A stretch of 64,000 nt of DNA from Stentor roeselii (lineage: Eukaryota; Ciliophora; Heterotrichea; Heterotrichida; Stentoridae), in contig RSEH01000222.1 in the NCBI GenBank assembly GCA_006503475.1, forward strand, positions 17,227 to 81,226, in the 5' to 3' direction. Below, piece after piece: positions 31,283 to 42,194 of this stretch; the first letter of the stretch is position 1; the number at the start of each line of letters is the position of its first letter. The notes under the pieces were generated by a model. It worked only from the letters and a program-made list of their open reading frames with translations, ran no database searches and had not been told where the DNA came from. The position numbers and the translations under genes are program-made.

Positions 31283-32350
31283 TCATGGCTTGTTGATTCT
31301 TTGCAGTATTTCTCGAAGTCTTATCAAAATTCGCTGTTTTTCTTCTGTTATGATGTCTTTTGTCTTGCTATTGTATTTTATCACGATTCGGTTTTCTTTT
31401 ATTGGGTGCTCGAAGACGTCTTCGATCATTCTGGTTGGAATCGATTCGGTTTTTCCTTTGTATAGCACTTCGACTAGGTGATCGTTTTCTATCGACTTAC
31501 GGAATATTAACTTGCCTGCGCAGGGCATCATCAAACTGATGACCTTCACATTAAACTCCTGATAAAAACTCCTAGAGTTAAAAAGCTCATTTTTCGCCTC
31601 TTGAACACTCTGCAATAACAAAAAATCACTTTTTTCATGATCCTTGACCCTATCAACCAATTTATCCAGATACTCAAGTTTACTCGTAATAAACCCTCCA
31701 AGATTCTCCAAATCCTGTTTAAGTCTTAGTCCTCTTCTATTAACCTTTTCAAGTTCCTCATTAATTTCCTCAATCCGATTACAAACAATATCCTTTTGCT
31801 TACAAACAACCTGAAGTTCATCCTGTGATATTTTCAAGCAATTCAAATTAATACCCTGTAAATCCGCCGACTTTTCATTAGTTATTTTGATTTCAGCTTC
31901 AACTTCACTAAGTTCTCGATGAAACTTTGAGTACTCCCTATCTTTGGGTTACTCTTTCAACTGAAAGATGCTGAGCTCGTCTTCTTTATGTTCCGAGTGA
32001 AGGGCTGAGTACTCTTCAAGAAGTTTCTCGTTCTGGGCTTGAAGGGCTAAAATACTTTTTTGTTTCGAACTGAAGGACTTTTTCAGAGGATTCATTTTTG
32101 CTTTTTGGGCTTTTAGAAGGTCTTGAGTTTTTTTTAGGTCTTCTTCGGCGGAGTCTCTTTCTTTTGTTTTTTTTTCTATTATTTCAGACTGTTTGAATAA
32201 TACTATTGATGATATCTGAAGGTCGGTTGATCGGATTTGAAGTTTTAATGATTCGGATAAAGCCGCGATTTCTTTTCTACGCTCTTTTTCTTGAAGTACT
32301 GCTTGTTTTAAGACTCGTAAACGGTTATTGAGATCTTCTGAGGATTCCAT
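31283..32350 (-). CDS. Coiled-coil protein, two exons, conserved-looking C-terminal domain
   Basis: Exons 32350-31953 and 31937-31283 join across a 15-nt intron into 350 residues. Residues 1 to about 250 are nearly continuous coiled coil (Leu/Glu/Lys heptads, e.g. LKKTQDLLKAQKAKMNPLKK). The last 90 or so form a small globular region (VISLMMPCAGKLIFRKSIE, then TRMIEDVFEHPIKENRIVIKYN, then RLREILQRI). I do not recognise the family. The N-terminal half starts MESSEDLNNRLR and the intron falls inside the coil, leaving the heptad pattern intact. The stop codon (TGA, complement of 31283-31285) directly abuts the stop of the kinase gene on the other strand. A structural role is likely. Confidence 0.8.
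31938..31952 (-). other. 15-nt intron
   Basis: GTAACCCAAAGATAG on the minus strand, A10 present. It spans a stop in the unspliced frame; excision joins SIFQLKE to EYSKFHREL in frame within the coiled coil. Confidence 0.9.
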
Positions 32351-32673
32351 TTAAGATTTATGAATGGGTAGGGATTATTGAAATATCCTCCTTATTCTAA
32401 CTATCTTAAAATTCCTCAGTATATAAAAGATAACTTTATTCTTCAAACTTTTCCTAAAATATCTATGACTCACATTCTCTCCTCCTCATCCCTAATAACC
32501 TCTTTCAACCCATTCGCCAAGAAGATATTTCCAGTCCTTTCAGCCAAACTAGCTCTATATAGATTTTACTGTTGTTTCAAAAACTCTTTAAGCATGCACT
32601 GATTATTAACCCCTTCACCTTCCAGCTTTGTTTCCTTTCGATGGCCAGTACAATAATTTCCCATCTAACTATA
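32351..32673. other. Intergenic, 323 bases
   Basis: Spacer between two minus-strand genes: the promoter of the coiled-coil gene and the 3' flank of DPH2. A 74-codon plus-strand frame at 32378-32602 has no recognisable features and I do not call it. Confidence 0.5.
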
Positions 32674-33717
32674 TTAATCATTATTCAGTTCTGACTTATA
32701 ACACATAGGAATTCCCGAATAACCCTCTTGCACATCTACTGATCCTTGATTTTCCACTTCAAGTCCTTTAAACTCTCTCATTCCGAACCTGTTTTCAACT
32801 CCATTCATTTCTTCGAAGTTTCCTTCTTCCCCTTCAAAAATAGTTGAGTATCTACCTTGCCAGCTGTCTTTAAGTCCCACTTCGAGTTCAAAGAGACTTA
32901 TCACAGGTTTGTAAAACTCTTTGTTATCTGGGAGATTCGCATTTTCACATGCAACCATTACAAACAAGTCAATTTCTTTGAAATTTCCCAATTTCAAAGG
33001 GTTGATTTTCCCCAAATAAATCGGGTACATGACTTTAGAGTACCTTCCCAGAAGCCCTTTGAGTTTTTTTTCAATCCTATTATAAACCATCAGCGAAGAA
33101 ATGATGACTCCAAAGACCTGTGCCTCAGCAACCATAGAAATGAAATGAAATCTTCTTGAAATGAACTGATATGAATTCAGCAGCGAGCATCCAGACTCAT
33201 TTAAAATAAAAACATTTTGTTCAGGTGCTTCAACAAGTCGACTAGGACTGCATCCATTGCCGATGAAGACAACAGAATCCGCATCTTCTTTATTTGAGAT
33301 GATTTTTCCTTGATTTCGAAGGAAAATAGAAAGATTTTCAATGTTTGACTCACTTGACCCTAAAACAAAGACCTTTGAACCGAGATCTGAAAGACTTGAA
33401 GTAAGCTTTGAAGGGTCAATTGAATGAATTTCAGCAATGTGAAGGACTGGCAAAGGACTTTTTGAAGAACATTTGTACCCGATGTGGATCAAACACGAGG
33501 CTCCGATATGACGGGCTGACATGTAGTCACTGCAACATGATGTGAATGGACTGTCCGCTATTGTTGCGAAGGTCTTCTCTGGAAATCGAGATTCTAAAAG
33601 CTGTACAATGGGAGAAGCGTGGATTGTTAGAGATATGTGGACCTGCACCGCTATTCTGAATGAAATTTACAGATCTTGAGATTCGATGAAATTGCTGACT
33701 AGGTCCAAGTCAATCAT
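32674..33717 (-). CDS. DPH2: Diphthamide biosynthesis protein 2 (Dph1/Dph2 family), two exons
   Basis: A short first exon (33717-33671, MIDLDLVSNFIESQDL) joins the main exon (33655-32674) through a 15-nt intron, giving 342 residues. Family landmarks: the N-terminal strand LIAVQVHISLTIHASPIV, then ADSPFTSCCSDYMSARHIGASCLIHIGYKC (Cys of the first cluster motif in SCC), a middle Rossmann-like region (KVFVLGSSESN) and a third region FVMVACENANL with the late Cys. Dph1-Dph2 forms the [4Fe-4S] radical enzyme that transfers the 3-amino-3-carboxypropyl group of SAM to elongation factor 2. The degenerate 'ACEN' in place of the 'GCPR' of Dph1 favours the Dph2 partner. The first exon is needed to complete the N-terminal fold, which argues strongly for the intron. 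No other pathway gene is nearby. Confidence 0.87.
33656..33670 (-). other. 15-nt intron in DPH2
   Basis: GTAAATTTCATTCAG on the minus strand, A10 present. The unspliced frame meets a TAA at the donor. Excision joins IESQDL to IAVQVHISL, producing the expected N-terminus of a Dph1/2 family protein. Confidence 0.9.
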
Positions 33718-33844
33718 GTTTTACTATTGTTAGGTAAGGATAAGTTTTAGATTAATTAGATGAGGTGAATTTTATTGAGGATTAATTTCCCTTTGATAAA
33801 TTTTGTTCTTCAGTGTTTATTGGATTCTTAATAGATTATAATAC

Positions 33845-34405
33845 ATGAAAAGACCTATGAGTAACTTTTAAAAAGGACTGAAATACCACCTTAAAGAACA
33901 ATATCATCACAAACTCAAATTTTTTGAACCTGCGAATGCAAGTAAAAGAGTCATAACTGGACTTTCAAAGTCAGTTGAAAAGGCTTACCTTGACATGTCA
34001 AACACTCAAGAGCGCTTCAATGCTGAAAGAGAAAAACTCAGAGAAGGGCTAAGCGAGTCAGTTCGTTACAGCTACGACCCTTTGCTGTTCTTTGAAAACA
34101 AGCCCATGTATCGAAACGTGATTCGTGAATTTATTGCTCCGGAAATTTATACAAACTCGAAAAGTAAACTTTCTGATAGAGCTTTCAGTGAATCTAAATT
34201 ACGCAGACGGGAATTTGATAATGTTGAAGATATGATTGATCAATGCAAGGTTATCAAAGCTAATACTTCTTGTTTGAAAAGGAAGCTGCCGAAAGTCAGT
34301 AAAACAGTGAAGTCAAGCTACGAATACATAAGAAAGCTAACAATAAAGCCAGAAGTAGCAAAACTTGAAAAACTAGTCTCAAGCCTTAAACGTTTTTACA
34401 ACTAA
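33845..34405 (+). CDS. Hypothetical basic protein, two exons
   Basis: A 16-base coding first exon (33845-33860, MKRPM plus one base) joins 33876-34405 across a 15-nt intron, giving 181 residues. The product is rich in Lys, Arg, Ser and Tyr with several helices (KEQYHHKLKFFEPANASKR, AEREKLREGLSESVRYSY) and has no TM or signal peptide. I do not recognise the family. The start was chosen because the frame is open upstream of the ATG at 33995 and reaches an ATG only after splicing. Its start is 127 bases from the divergent DPH2 start, suggesting a shared promoter region. Its stop is 18 bases from the end of the convergent Kelch gene. Confidence 0.7.
33861..33875 (+). other. 15-nt intron after a 16-base first coding exon
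   Basis: GTAACTTTTAAAAAG, A10 present, containing an in-frame TAA. Excision makes ATG AAA AGA CCT ATG AGA CTG AAA and opens the frame into the main exon. Confidence 0.82.
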
Positions 34406-34423
34406 TCCTGCCAAATAATTAAA

Positions 34424-37400
34424 TTATTTCTCTACTTCTTCATATCCATTCCTCCTTCTATTTCTTTCCCTTTCAATAGCTCTCTTGACTAGTATATGTC
34501 TTCCACTATACTTCCCTCTGCACGCCTTATAAAAGAATTCATAAAACCACAAGACAAAGCTAAGCATAACAAAAGTTCCAGGAAAGTCAATCATGAACTT
34601 AAGAAGATAATCCATTAACTCTTTTTTCTCAAACTTAAAAGTAGTGATTCCCAGTTCAATCCTCTCTAAATTAACATTGATTCCTAAACCTGAGTACATT
34701 CCAAGTTCTCTTGGATCAATTTCAGTGCCTTTCACTGGAATATCTGAGATAGAAATAACATATCCGACTTTTGTAAATTCATGAAAAGTAGTCACTTCAC
34801 TGTAAAATGCTGGAAGAAATGAAAAGTAAAATTGAGTCTCGTCTACTCCTCGAAATACTTGTCCTGATGAAGAAGTCACGTATTGAGCCACTAGACTGTC
34901 TTTGCCTGGAATTGATGAGTGAGTCTTTAAGCGGATGTTTATATCTGAAGTGTAGGCCATTGAATCGTTAAAGTAGAATTTTATGAAATCACCGGTTTCT
35001 ATTACATCTTTCAGTTTTAACTTATAGTAAATTTTGCAGAGAGGATTTGTTTCTTCTATTGACCTGTCTTCTATTTTTATATGGTCACTGTGAGTGAAAG
35101 TTAGGTGGCTAAATGAACATTTTCCTCGAAAAGACGACATCATCAGCGTAACTTTCAATATTTCACTATCAAAATCTTCCTTATGTATCAAAGTATCAAT
35201 AGGCACCATCAAAATTTTCTCCTGTTCATTAGTCTTAACAAAAGTAACAACAGAATCAATAGAAACTCCTACAAGAATAAGAACAGTAATCACAGTCGCA
35301 AACCCTCCCAACTTCGAAGGTACAACCGTCAAAGGTCTCTTAATTAAATTCCCTTCAGTATCACAAATTTTTTCACGATGCATATTTTTATATGCATCCC
35401 AATAACTAATATAAATCCTGAATCTAAAATCAACAACAAAAGCCAAAGTAAACAAAAAAGTAATTCCAAGAATCACGAGCCATAAAATCGTTTTAAACTC
35501 AAAAAGATTTTCAGGTTCAAACAATTCAGGTTGGTCTTTATGATGTCTGAAATGATGAACCTCTTCTATTTCCGACTCACTAAGGCTATCATCGCTAGTC
35601 CCGATATAACAAGTCCTGTCCTCTGGGCACTTCGAGCATGTTTCTCCTGGGATGATAGAAAAAGTGTCAAAGGGGCAAGGAATACATTGATAAATACTAT
35701 CAGAACCTTTTTGTTCACTGTAAGTCCCACGTGGGCAGACAATGCATTGAGAAGTGTTGGTGAAAGGATTAAAAGTCCCAATAGGGCAAAATTCACAGAT
35801 TCCGTTGATGATTTGCATTCCAAGTCCACATCGCAGTTGCAGGTCAGGGATTTTTACAGGAAGATTCAAAAGATTTATTTCAATAATGAAGTCACTACTG
35901 GGAAAGTTGGTACTTAAGCCATTTGTACTAAACCCTGAAAAAATAAACAGGGTGTTGTTGAAAAAAGAAGAAGCTGACATGTAAAGAGACTCTTCCATAC
36001 TGTTCAGTTTATAAGTTTCCAAAGTGTGACGATTTATAATCCAGACATCGTTGAAGAACTCTTGTTTGTATCGTTCACCTCCACTGATCAACAGATAATT
36101 ATTATCAAGAAGACGATCTGAACTGAAACATCGACATGGAAAGTTAGGGTCGTTTAAAATTGTCACTTTTGGAGTTATTTTATGTTTTGATAAGTTGTAT
36201 TGAGTTATCGAGCAGGTTGGTACATCAATTAAAGATTTCGCACCGAAATAAGCTGTCACTAATGTCTCTCCATGAGGACCTATCTCAACACTGCAAGAAT
36301 GTCCAAAGAATCCAGTATCAGTCGACTTGAAACTGTAAAGTTTTTTAAAAAGGTTGCTAGAAACATCATATTCCCATAAACTATTTGTTATATGAGTGTC
36401 TTCAGCACCTCCTATTAAATAAATCTTCGGAAATCTAACTGCTAAACAGTTATAATAAACAGGAGGAGGGTTTTCTTCAGAAGCTGGTGAAATTTTCGTC
36501 CAGAATTTTGTTTCTATTTCGAAAAGATAGAAATCGTCTAAGAGGACTTCTCCTACTCCAATGCCACCAGAGATAACAATGTATTTTCCTTCACTTTCTG
36601 CAGAGTGCTTATATCGAGGTAAGGGTAAATCTCCGTAAGTTACCATCTTTGTCCACATAAATGTTGTTAAGTTTAAAAAAAATAAGTCAGAACTTATAAC
36701 GGTCTTTTGCTTTCCCCCGAATAGGAAAAAACCTCCGTCGGCATAGACCATTGAAGCGCCATGACTACTTAAGGGCCATACTTTTTGCTCTTGAAGAACT
36801 GTGCAGGTTGCTGATGATTTTGAATTGTCTAGGTCTAGACGGAGAAGAGAGTTTAAAAAATTGCTGCCTTGAAGACCACCGTTTATATAAACTGATCCTT
36901 CCACATAGTAGAAACCGAATGAATCTCGAATTGTTTCAGATGTACTGCAACCTTCTATATCAATCTCTTCCCAGCCACTTTCGATGTTTGATAAATTTAG
37001 ACGGCCAATTGTATTAATACTTGAAGGTACATCATTAACTATATCAAATCCAAAAAACACATAAATAAACCCTTCATGGACACAGCTTCCTCCACGAGTC
37101 GAATTAAAAAGCAGCCCTCTAGTATCTAACAACTGCCAAGTATTATTCTGAAACCCAGGCAACAACTGATAAACACAAAGGTCATCAAAATAAGTAAGTT
37201 CACTACGATTCACATGCTTCCCAGAAAAAAGGTAGAGTTTGTTATCATAAAACTCCATTCGACTTCCAGAGAGTCCTTTATCAAAGCATTCTTTGTACCC
37301 ATTCTGAGTGATCCAGAAGTTTCCAGTGATATTATAACTGCTTAAATATTACAAGTAAAGGTCAATCAAGTTATCGTAATATGACTCTGACTTTCCTCCT

Positions 37401-37858
37401 GACACTGCAAGATAAGTGAAACCTTCGAAGAAAAAAGTGGTATAAGCGAAACTGTATCGTCGAGATATTGGGTTCGGCACTTCTAGTTTTATCCAATAGT
37501 CGTAAGATATGTCGTAAAACCAGAAGTCACGGAAAATGGCTGTCTCTCCGATCCCTCCGAATACGAAGTACCTGTTTTCATATAAAAAAGAACAGTAAAA
37601 TGACCTTGGAAGAGGATAGACCAGGTTCTGAGATGGACGGTATCGCCAGGTTTCATGGGCTGAATCGTATGACACTCTTTGAATGCCTTCCAGATATGTG
37701 TTATCTGGGAGCAGACCTGAATGGTAATAAAATGTGTTGGTAGTCTTGTTAAAAGCTGAGGAAATCCCCGCATAAGCCGGTGATGGTATGAATCTAACTG
37801 TTTGGACCTGTCCAAACACACAGATCAAGAGAAAGAGTAGGTGTTGAACTAATTTCAT
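34424..37858 (-). CDS. Kelch-repeat, cysteine-rich transmembrane protein A, two exons
   Basis: Exons 37858-37353 and 37337-34424 join across a 15-nt intron into 1139 residues, almost exactly the length of its paralogue upstream (1143). A signal peptide (MKLVQHLLFLLICVFGQVQT) leads into Kelch-type blades to about residue 600 (YFVFGGIGE, LYLFSGKH, FFLFGGKQ, YIVISGGIG, IYLIGGAED, LLISGGERY). A TNFR/ephrin-receptor-like cysteine-rich stretch follows (CPIGTFNPFTNTSQCIVCPRG, CPFDTFSIIPGETCSKC) at about 640-720. Then come a TM helix (FKTILWLVILGITFLFTLAF), a second (VITVLILVGVSIDSVVTF), a further domain and a C-terminal helix (TFVMLSFVLWFYEFFY) with a basic tail. Likely a large surface protein with a beta-propeller ectodomain; ligand unknown. 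Spliced, DNLIDLYF is followed by YNITGNFW, matching the paralogue's DFYIYNPIANVW. Confidence 0.9.
37338..37352 (-). other. 15-nt intron in Kelch protein A
   Basis: GTAATATTTAAGCAG, A10 present, in-frame TAA at the donor. Excision gives LIDLYFYNITGNFW, collinear with the intronless paralogue (NDFYIYNPIANVW), so the boundaries are fixed by homology. Confidence 0.95.
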
Positions 37859-37996
37859 TTCAGCTTATTTATATAAAATGATGGAATTTTACTTTAATCT
37901 GAGAAAAAATCTTAACACAAAAAACAATCAAAATCTTTAACAAACTTATTAAAATAATGCATAAATCAAGGATCCTAAATCCATGATAAACTACTT

Positions 37997-40900
37997 CTAA
38001 TTAATCCCCGGATCTTGAGGTTCACTAATCGACTGTTCTAAAAGTCTCGGGTTCCTTCTCCTTTTCTCAAGTAAAATATGTCTCCTAGCTAACCTCATCC
38101 TTCCACTTCTTTTCCCAGAGCAATAACTAATGAAAAACTCAATAAACCACAAGAAAAACCCAATCAAAACAACAGTTCCGGGGAAGTCATTCATGAACTT
38201 AAAAATAAATTCAAAAGTTCCAACTTTCGGGTACTTATAAGTAGTATATCCAAGTTCTACCCTTTCAAGAAGTACTAAAATTTTTAGTCCATAAGTCAAG
38301 CCGATGCCTTCAGGCTTTAACAAAGACCCGGGTAAAGGACTAGTCCCTGTTGAAAGAACGTAGCCTTTGTGAGACTCGTCACCAAAAACTAGTTCTTTTC
38401 TGTAATAAGCTGGAAGAAGTGAAAAGGTGAAGACACTTGGATTATCACCTCTTAAGATGAGTTTTGAAGATACTGTCAGGTGCTGGGTTACTGATGATTC
38501 CTCTCCTGGGACTGATGATGATGTCTTTAGACGAATGTTTATGTCTGAGGTGTAAGATGCTTGGTCGGTCAGTGAGAAAGATATGAAAGAACCTGATTCT
38601 ATCATTTTTGATAACTTTGCTTTCAGGTTGAAGTAACAGAAGGGAGGCTCGTCGGTAGTGTCTAGGGAGTCTTGCATGATGTGATCGCTTGTTGTGATGT
38701 TTAGGAACTTTTGATCACATCTTCCTCGATAGGAAGAAAACATCAAAGTCACATGAAGAGTTTCAGAATCATAATTCTTATCATCAATCAAAGAGTTAAT
38801 CGGAACAAAAATCACTTCATCAACTTCATTCGTCATCAAAAAAATAATCAAAGAGTTAACCCCGAGAGATAACAATAAAATAACCGTAACAATAGAAAGA
38901 TACCCTCCAAACTTCGACGGACTAAGAGTAAGTTCCCTTTCAATCATAGTTCCACTATTCCTCGAGTGCACTTCAAAGTGCATATTCCTAAAAAAATCAT
39001 AAAAAGACAAAAAAATCCTAATTCGATAATCCAAGAAAAAAATAACAGTAAAAACAAAAATCAAGCTCAAACAACAAATCCAAAGAATCATTTTAATACT
39101 TTGAATATTATTCGGCTCTGGAATATTCGGTTGTTTTTTATGTTTTCTAAAGTCATCCAATTTCTTCTCATCTGCCGAACTGAGTTTATTTTCAGGTGAT
39201 GATCCGATTTCACATGTTTCACTTGAGGAGCAGCTAAGACATATGGAAGATTTTATTTTTGAATAATATTTATTTGGACATGGAATGCATTGAGTGATGC
39301 TCGTTGAACCTTTATTTGGGTTACTTGTACCTGCTGGGCAAGGAAGGCAAAAATGTGAAAAAACTTGGTCGTTGTAAGTGCCTGGAGGGCAGAAAAAACA
39401 TTCATTTTCAACTAAATACAAACCTCTTCCGCATGATGGAGAAAGAAATTCGGTTTGACTTGTTTTATCGAGAGTTATATTCATGCTTATTTCACTGCTC
39501 GGACTTAGATATGAAAAACCGCTGTTGCTAAAACCTGAAAAAATTTTTAAGGTTTTGTTGTAGAAACTACTTGCTGCTAAGTAACTGGGAATAGGAAGAT
39601 CTTGCATTCTTGTTGATGTGAAGTTTCGGGTGTTGATTATCCATTGGTCTTTTAGGAATTCTTGTAAGTATCTTTCACCTCCTGATAATACGATTGTATT
39701 TTTTCCTATATATTGCATTGAAAAGTAACTCCGCGCAGGTAAGTTAGGATTAGGATTACTTTTAAAAACAGGCGTTACCCTTTCACTAGACAAGTTAAAA
39801 ACAAACATGCCATTAACAGGTGTATCCGCCAAATCAGAAGCTCCAAAAACAGTAGTAATAAAATAATGATCACTATCATTACTCAAGAAGCATCCATGTC
39901 CCTGCACCCCTAAACTGCTTCTATTATTATAAATCTGAGTATAAAGATTTGTCGTTAAATCATATTCCCAAAGACTTAAAGTCACAGAATAAGTCTCAAC
40001 CCCTCCAACTGAGTAAATCTTTGGAAAGTTCACAACAACGCAACTTGAATAAGAAGGCGGAGGAATACTTGAGCCAGGCAAAGGAGTCACTTTAGCCCAA
40101 TTAAAATTTTTAGCTTCAAATAAAAAAGCGTCTTGCAAAATACCGTTGTTTGCACCGATTCCTCCTTTTATTATCATGTAATTTCCTTGCACACCTGCAC
40201 CGTGTCTGTATCGTGCTGGAGGGTAATCCCCGTAAGTTGAAATTTGAAACCATGTTGAAGTAAGGATGTCGAAAATCCATAAATCGTTGAAAATTTCTCC
40301 TTCATTTTGACCTCCAAATAGAATTAATTGTGCATTTATGTACTCTAAACTTGCTCCATTTCGCTTTGAAGGCCAGAATAGATCTTGCATTAAAACTTCA
40401 CAGGTTTGTTCAGGACTTGAGTTGTTTAGGTCTAGCTTTAGAAGAGAGTTTAGCATCTTGTTTGATCTGTTGTTTACTCCGAAGCCTCCGTTTATGAAAA
40501 GACTTTCGTTTATGTGAGTGTAACCGAAAGAATTTCGAAGTAGTTCAGTGCCACAACCAGTTACTGATAACTTTGACCATCCATTGGATAAGTTGTTCAG
40601 ATCTATTCGAAAGATATTAGGTGGACGACTTTCATTTACTTCAACTCCAACAACACTATACAAAAAGTTATCCTGCACAGCACTCCCTCCATCCACCGAC
40701 ACAAAAGTATTATTTAACTCAAGTACCCACTGACCACTATATAAATTCTCGAATTCATAAACACAAATCCCAGTAAAATTCGTAAGCAAAGTTCCATTAA
40801 TATCATTTCCTCCAAACAAATACAATTTTTCATCAAAGTATTGCAATGAAGCTCCAGCCAAGCCTCCATCGAAGCAGTTTTTAATTGATTCCAACGAAAT

Positions 40901-41428
40901 CCAGACATTAGCTATCGGGTTGTAAATATAAAAATCATTCAAAGTATCTGTAACTTGCCCTGACCTTCCACCCACTACAGCGAAATAAAGAACATTGTTG
41001 TAAGTGAAAGAGGTATAGGCGAAGTCGTATCGTTTAGGAATCGAGTTTTTTGGAAAGACTTGCTGCCAGAAGTCGTTTGTGGCATCAAAGCTCCACATGT
41101 CCTTGTAAATGCCTTGAGGACCGATGCCTCCGTAGATGTAGTAATAGTCATTGAATACAAAGGAACCGTAGTAGGAACGGACTTGAGGAGTCGTTATGTC
41201 GCTTTCGCTGGTGTAGGACCATGTTGATGGACTTTCGCCTAGTGTTAACTTCTGGATTCCTTTGATGTAAGAGGTTTCACTTGAGATACCTGAAAAGAAG
41301 TAGATTGTGTTTTTTGAGCTTAGGTAATTTGATGATATTCCGCCATATGGGTAAGGAGGAATTGTTGAATATTTTATTACTTGGCCCGAGATACTGAGGA
41401 ACAAGACATTCAACAAAATAGGAAGCAT
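37997..41428 (-). CDS. Kelch-repeat, cysteine-rich transmembrane protein B
   Basis: 1143 residues in one frame, tandem paralogue of Kelch protein A, with 138 bases between them. Signal peptide MLPILLNVLFLSISGQV. Kelch blades run to about residue 630 (YYIYGGIGPQGIYKDMW, LYLFGGNDI, LILFGGQNEGEIFNDLW, NYMIIKGGIG, IYSVGGVET, TIVLSGGERY). Cysteine-rich modules follow at about 650-735 (CGRGLYLVENECFFCPPGTYND, CPAGTSNPNKGSTSITQC). Then TM helices (MILWICCLSLIFVFTVIFFL; LSIVTVILLLSLGVNSLIIF), a membrane-flanking domain and a C-terminal helix (TVVLIGFFLWFIEFFI) with a basic tail. It lacks the intron found in copy A at the homologous codon. Many N-x-S/T sites. Probably a glycosylated cell-surface protein acting with or alongside copy A. 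Confidence 0.92.
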   Translation of the reverse strand: MLPILLNVLFLSISGQVIKYSTIPPYPYGGISSNYLSSKNTIYFFSGISSETSYIKGIQKLTLGESPSTWSYTSESDITTPQVRSYYGSFVFNDYYYIYGGIGPQGIYKDMWSFDATNDFWQQVFPKNSIPKRYDFAYTSFTYNNVLYFAVVGGRSGQVTDTLNDFYIYNPIANVWISLESIKNCFDGGLAGASLQYFDEKLYLFGGNDINGTLLTNFTGICVYEFENLYSGQWVLELNNTFVSVDGGSAVQDNFLYSVVGVEVNESRPPNIFRIDLNNLSNGWSKLSVTGCGTELLRNSFGYTHINESLFINGGFGVNNRSNKMLNSLLKLDLNNSSPEQTCEVLMQDLFWPSKRNGASLEYINAQLILFGGQNEGEIFNDLWIFDILTSTWFQISTYGDYPPARYRHGAGVQGNYMIIKGGIGANNGILQDAFLFEAKNFNWAKVTPLPGSSIPPPSYSSCVVVNFPKIYSVGGVETYSVTLSLWEYDLTTNLYTQIYNNRSSLGVQGHGCFLSNDSDHYFITTVFGASDLADTPVNGMFVFNLSSERVTPVFKSNPNPNLPARSYFSMQYIGKNTIVLSGGERYLQEFLKDQWIINTRNFTSTRMQDLPIPSYLAASSFYNKTLKIFSGFSNSGFSYLSPSSEISMNITLDKTSQTEFLSPSCGRGLYLVENECFFCPPGTYNDQVFSHFCLPCPAGTSNPNKGSTSITQCIPCPNKYYSKIKSSICLSCSSSETCEIGSSPENKLSSADEKKLDDFRKHKKQPNIPEPNNIQSIKMILWICCLSLIFVFTVIFFLDYRIRIFLSFYDFFRNMHFEVHSRNSGTMIERELTLSPSKFGGYLSIVTVILLLSLGVNSLIIFLMTNEVDEVIFVPINSLIDDKNYDSETLHVTLMFSSYRGRCDQKFLNITTSDHIMQDSLDTTDEPPFCYFNLKAKLSKMIESGSFISFSLTDQASYTSDINIRLKTSSSVPGEESSVTQHLTVSSKLILRGDNPSVFTFSLLPAYYRKELVFGDESHKGYVLSTGTSPLPGSLLKPEGIGLTYGLKILVLLERVELGYTTYKYPKVGTFEFIFKFMNDFPGTVVLIGFFLWFIEFFISYCSGKRSGRMRLARRHILLEKRRRNPRLLEQSISEPQDPGIN

Positions 41429-41599
41429 TTATTAAAAATTTAGACTTATAAACATGAGTATTTATAGAATAATTTTTATAATTAAAGTGATTAAGATTAT
41501 TTTATTTAATAGTTTTGGATTCATTTGATTATCAGAAAATGTAGTAAACCCATGATTTTATTGAGAAATGGAATAATTCTCATTATAATATAGATAATT

Positions 41600-41992
41600 A
41601 TGAATAGTATATCTCGCCAAATTTTCACAATTTTTGATGAGTCTGGCAGGGTCTTAAAAGATTTCCCAGTGGAAAATTCTATAGATCAAATCTTTTTTAT
41701 AACTGGATCTGAGTTCGAGATTAAGACAATTCAAACCTTTTCATCATTGACCGAAAAGGCTTTTATCATCGAAACTATAAATTTCCTAAACCAATCAACT
41801 AGTTTTGGGAAAGTTGAAATAAACTTAGAAGAAAATGAATTATTTATTTCATTCAGGATGACAGCCTCTTTAAAATTACAAATGAATCAAATATTTAACA
41901 TTGTTGCAAAGCACCAGAAGAAGATAATGTCAAGAGTATCTGATTCCTTTGATTTATATAACAAACTTCAAGAAATCAATACTTATAGATAA
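41600..41992 (+). CDS. Small hypothetical protein
   Basis: 130 residues starting MNSISRQIFTIFDESGRVLK. Alternating hydrophobic strands in the first 90 residues (QIFFITGSEFEIKTIQTF, KVEINLEENELFISFRM) followed by two helices suggest a small alpha/beta fold. No signal peptide, TM segment or known motif. It lies between the start of the divergent Kelch B gene (171 bases) and the BEACH gene (202 bases, same strand). Real gene likely but unproven. Confidence 0.55.
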   Translation: MNSISRQIFTIFDESGRVLKDFPVENSIDQIFFITGSEFEIKTIQTFSSLTEKAFIIETINFLNQSTSFGKVEINLEENELFISFRMTASLKLQMNQIFNIVAKHQKKIMSRVSDSFDLYNKLQEINTYR

Positions 41993-42194
41993 TATCCTTA
42001 AACCATTTCTTTTTAATTCTCTTTCCTCAACATGAATAAATAAATAATCCATTCCTCCCCTCATATTCCAAAAAATATCTCCATCAAAACCTAACCCCTT
42101 CAATAAATCCCCTAAAAAAAAATCAACCAACTTCCCCACAATCCAAAACCTCTAAAATACTCAAAGTCCTCTCCATATTCATTAAATATACTCA

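Noticed and set aside
32378-32602. 74-codon plus-strand frame between two minus-strand genes
   Set aside because: Low-complexity, no domain, and in the expected promoter/3'-flank interval.
39310-39324. Intron-like GTAACCCAAATAAAG (minus strand) in Kelch protein B
   Set aside because: The cysteine-rich motif GTSNPNKGSTSITQC is the same length as GTYSEQKGSDSIYQC in copy A, so the 15 nt are coding.
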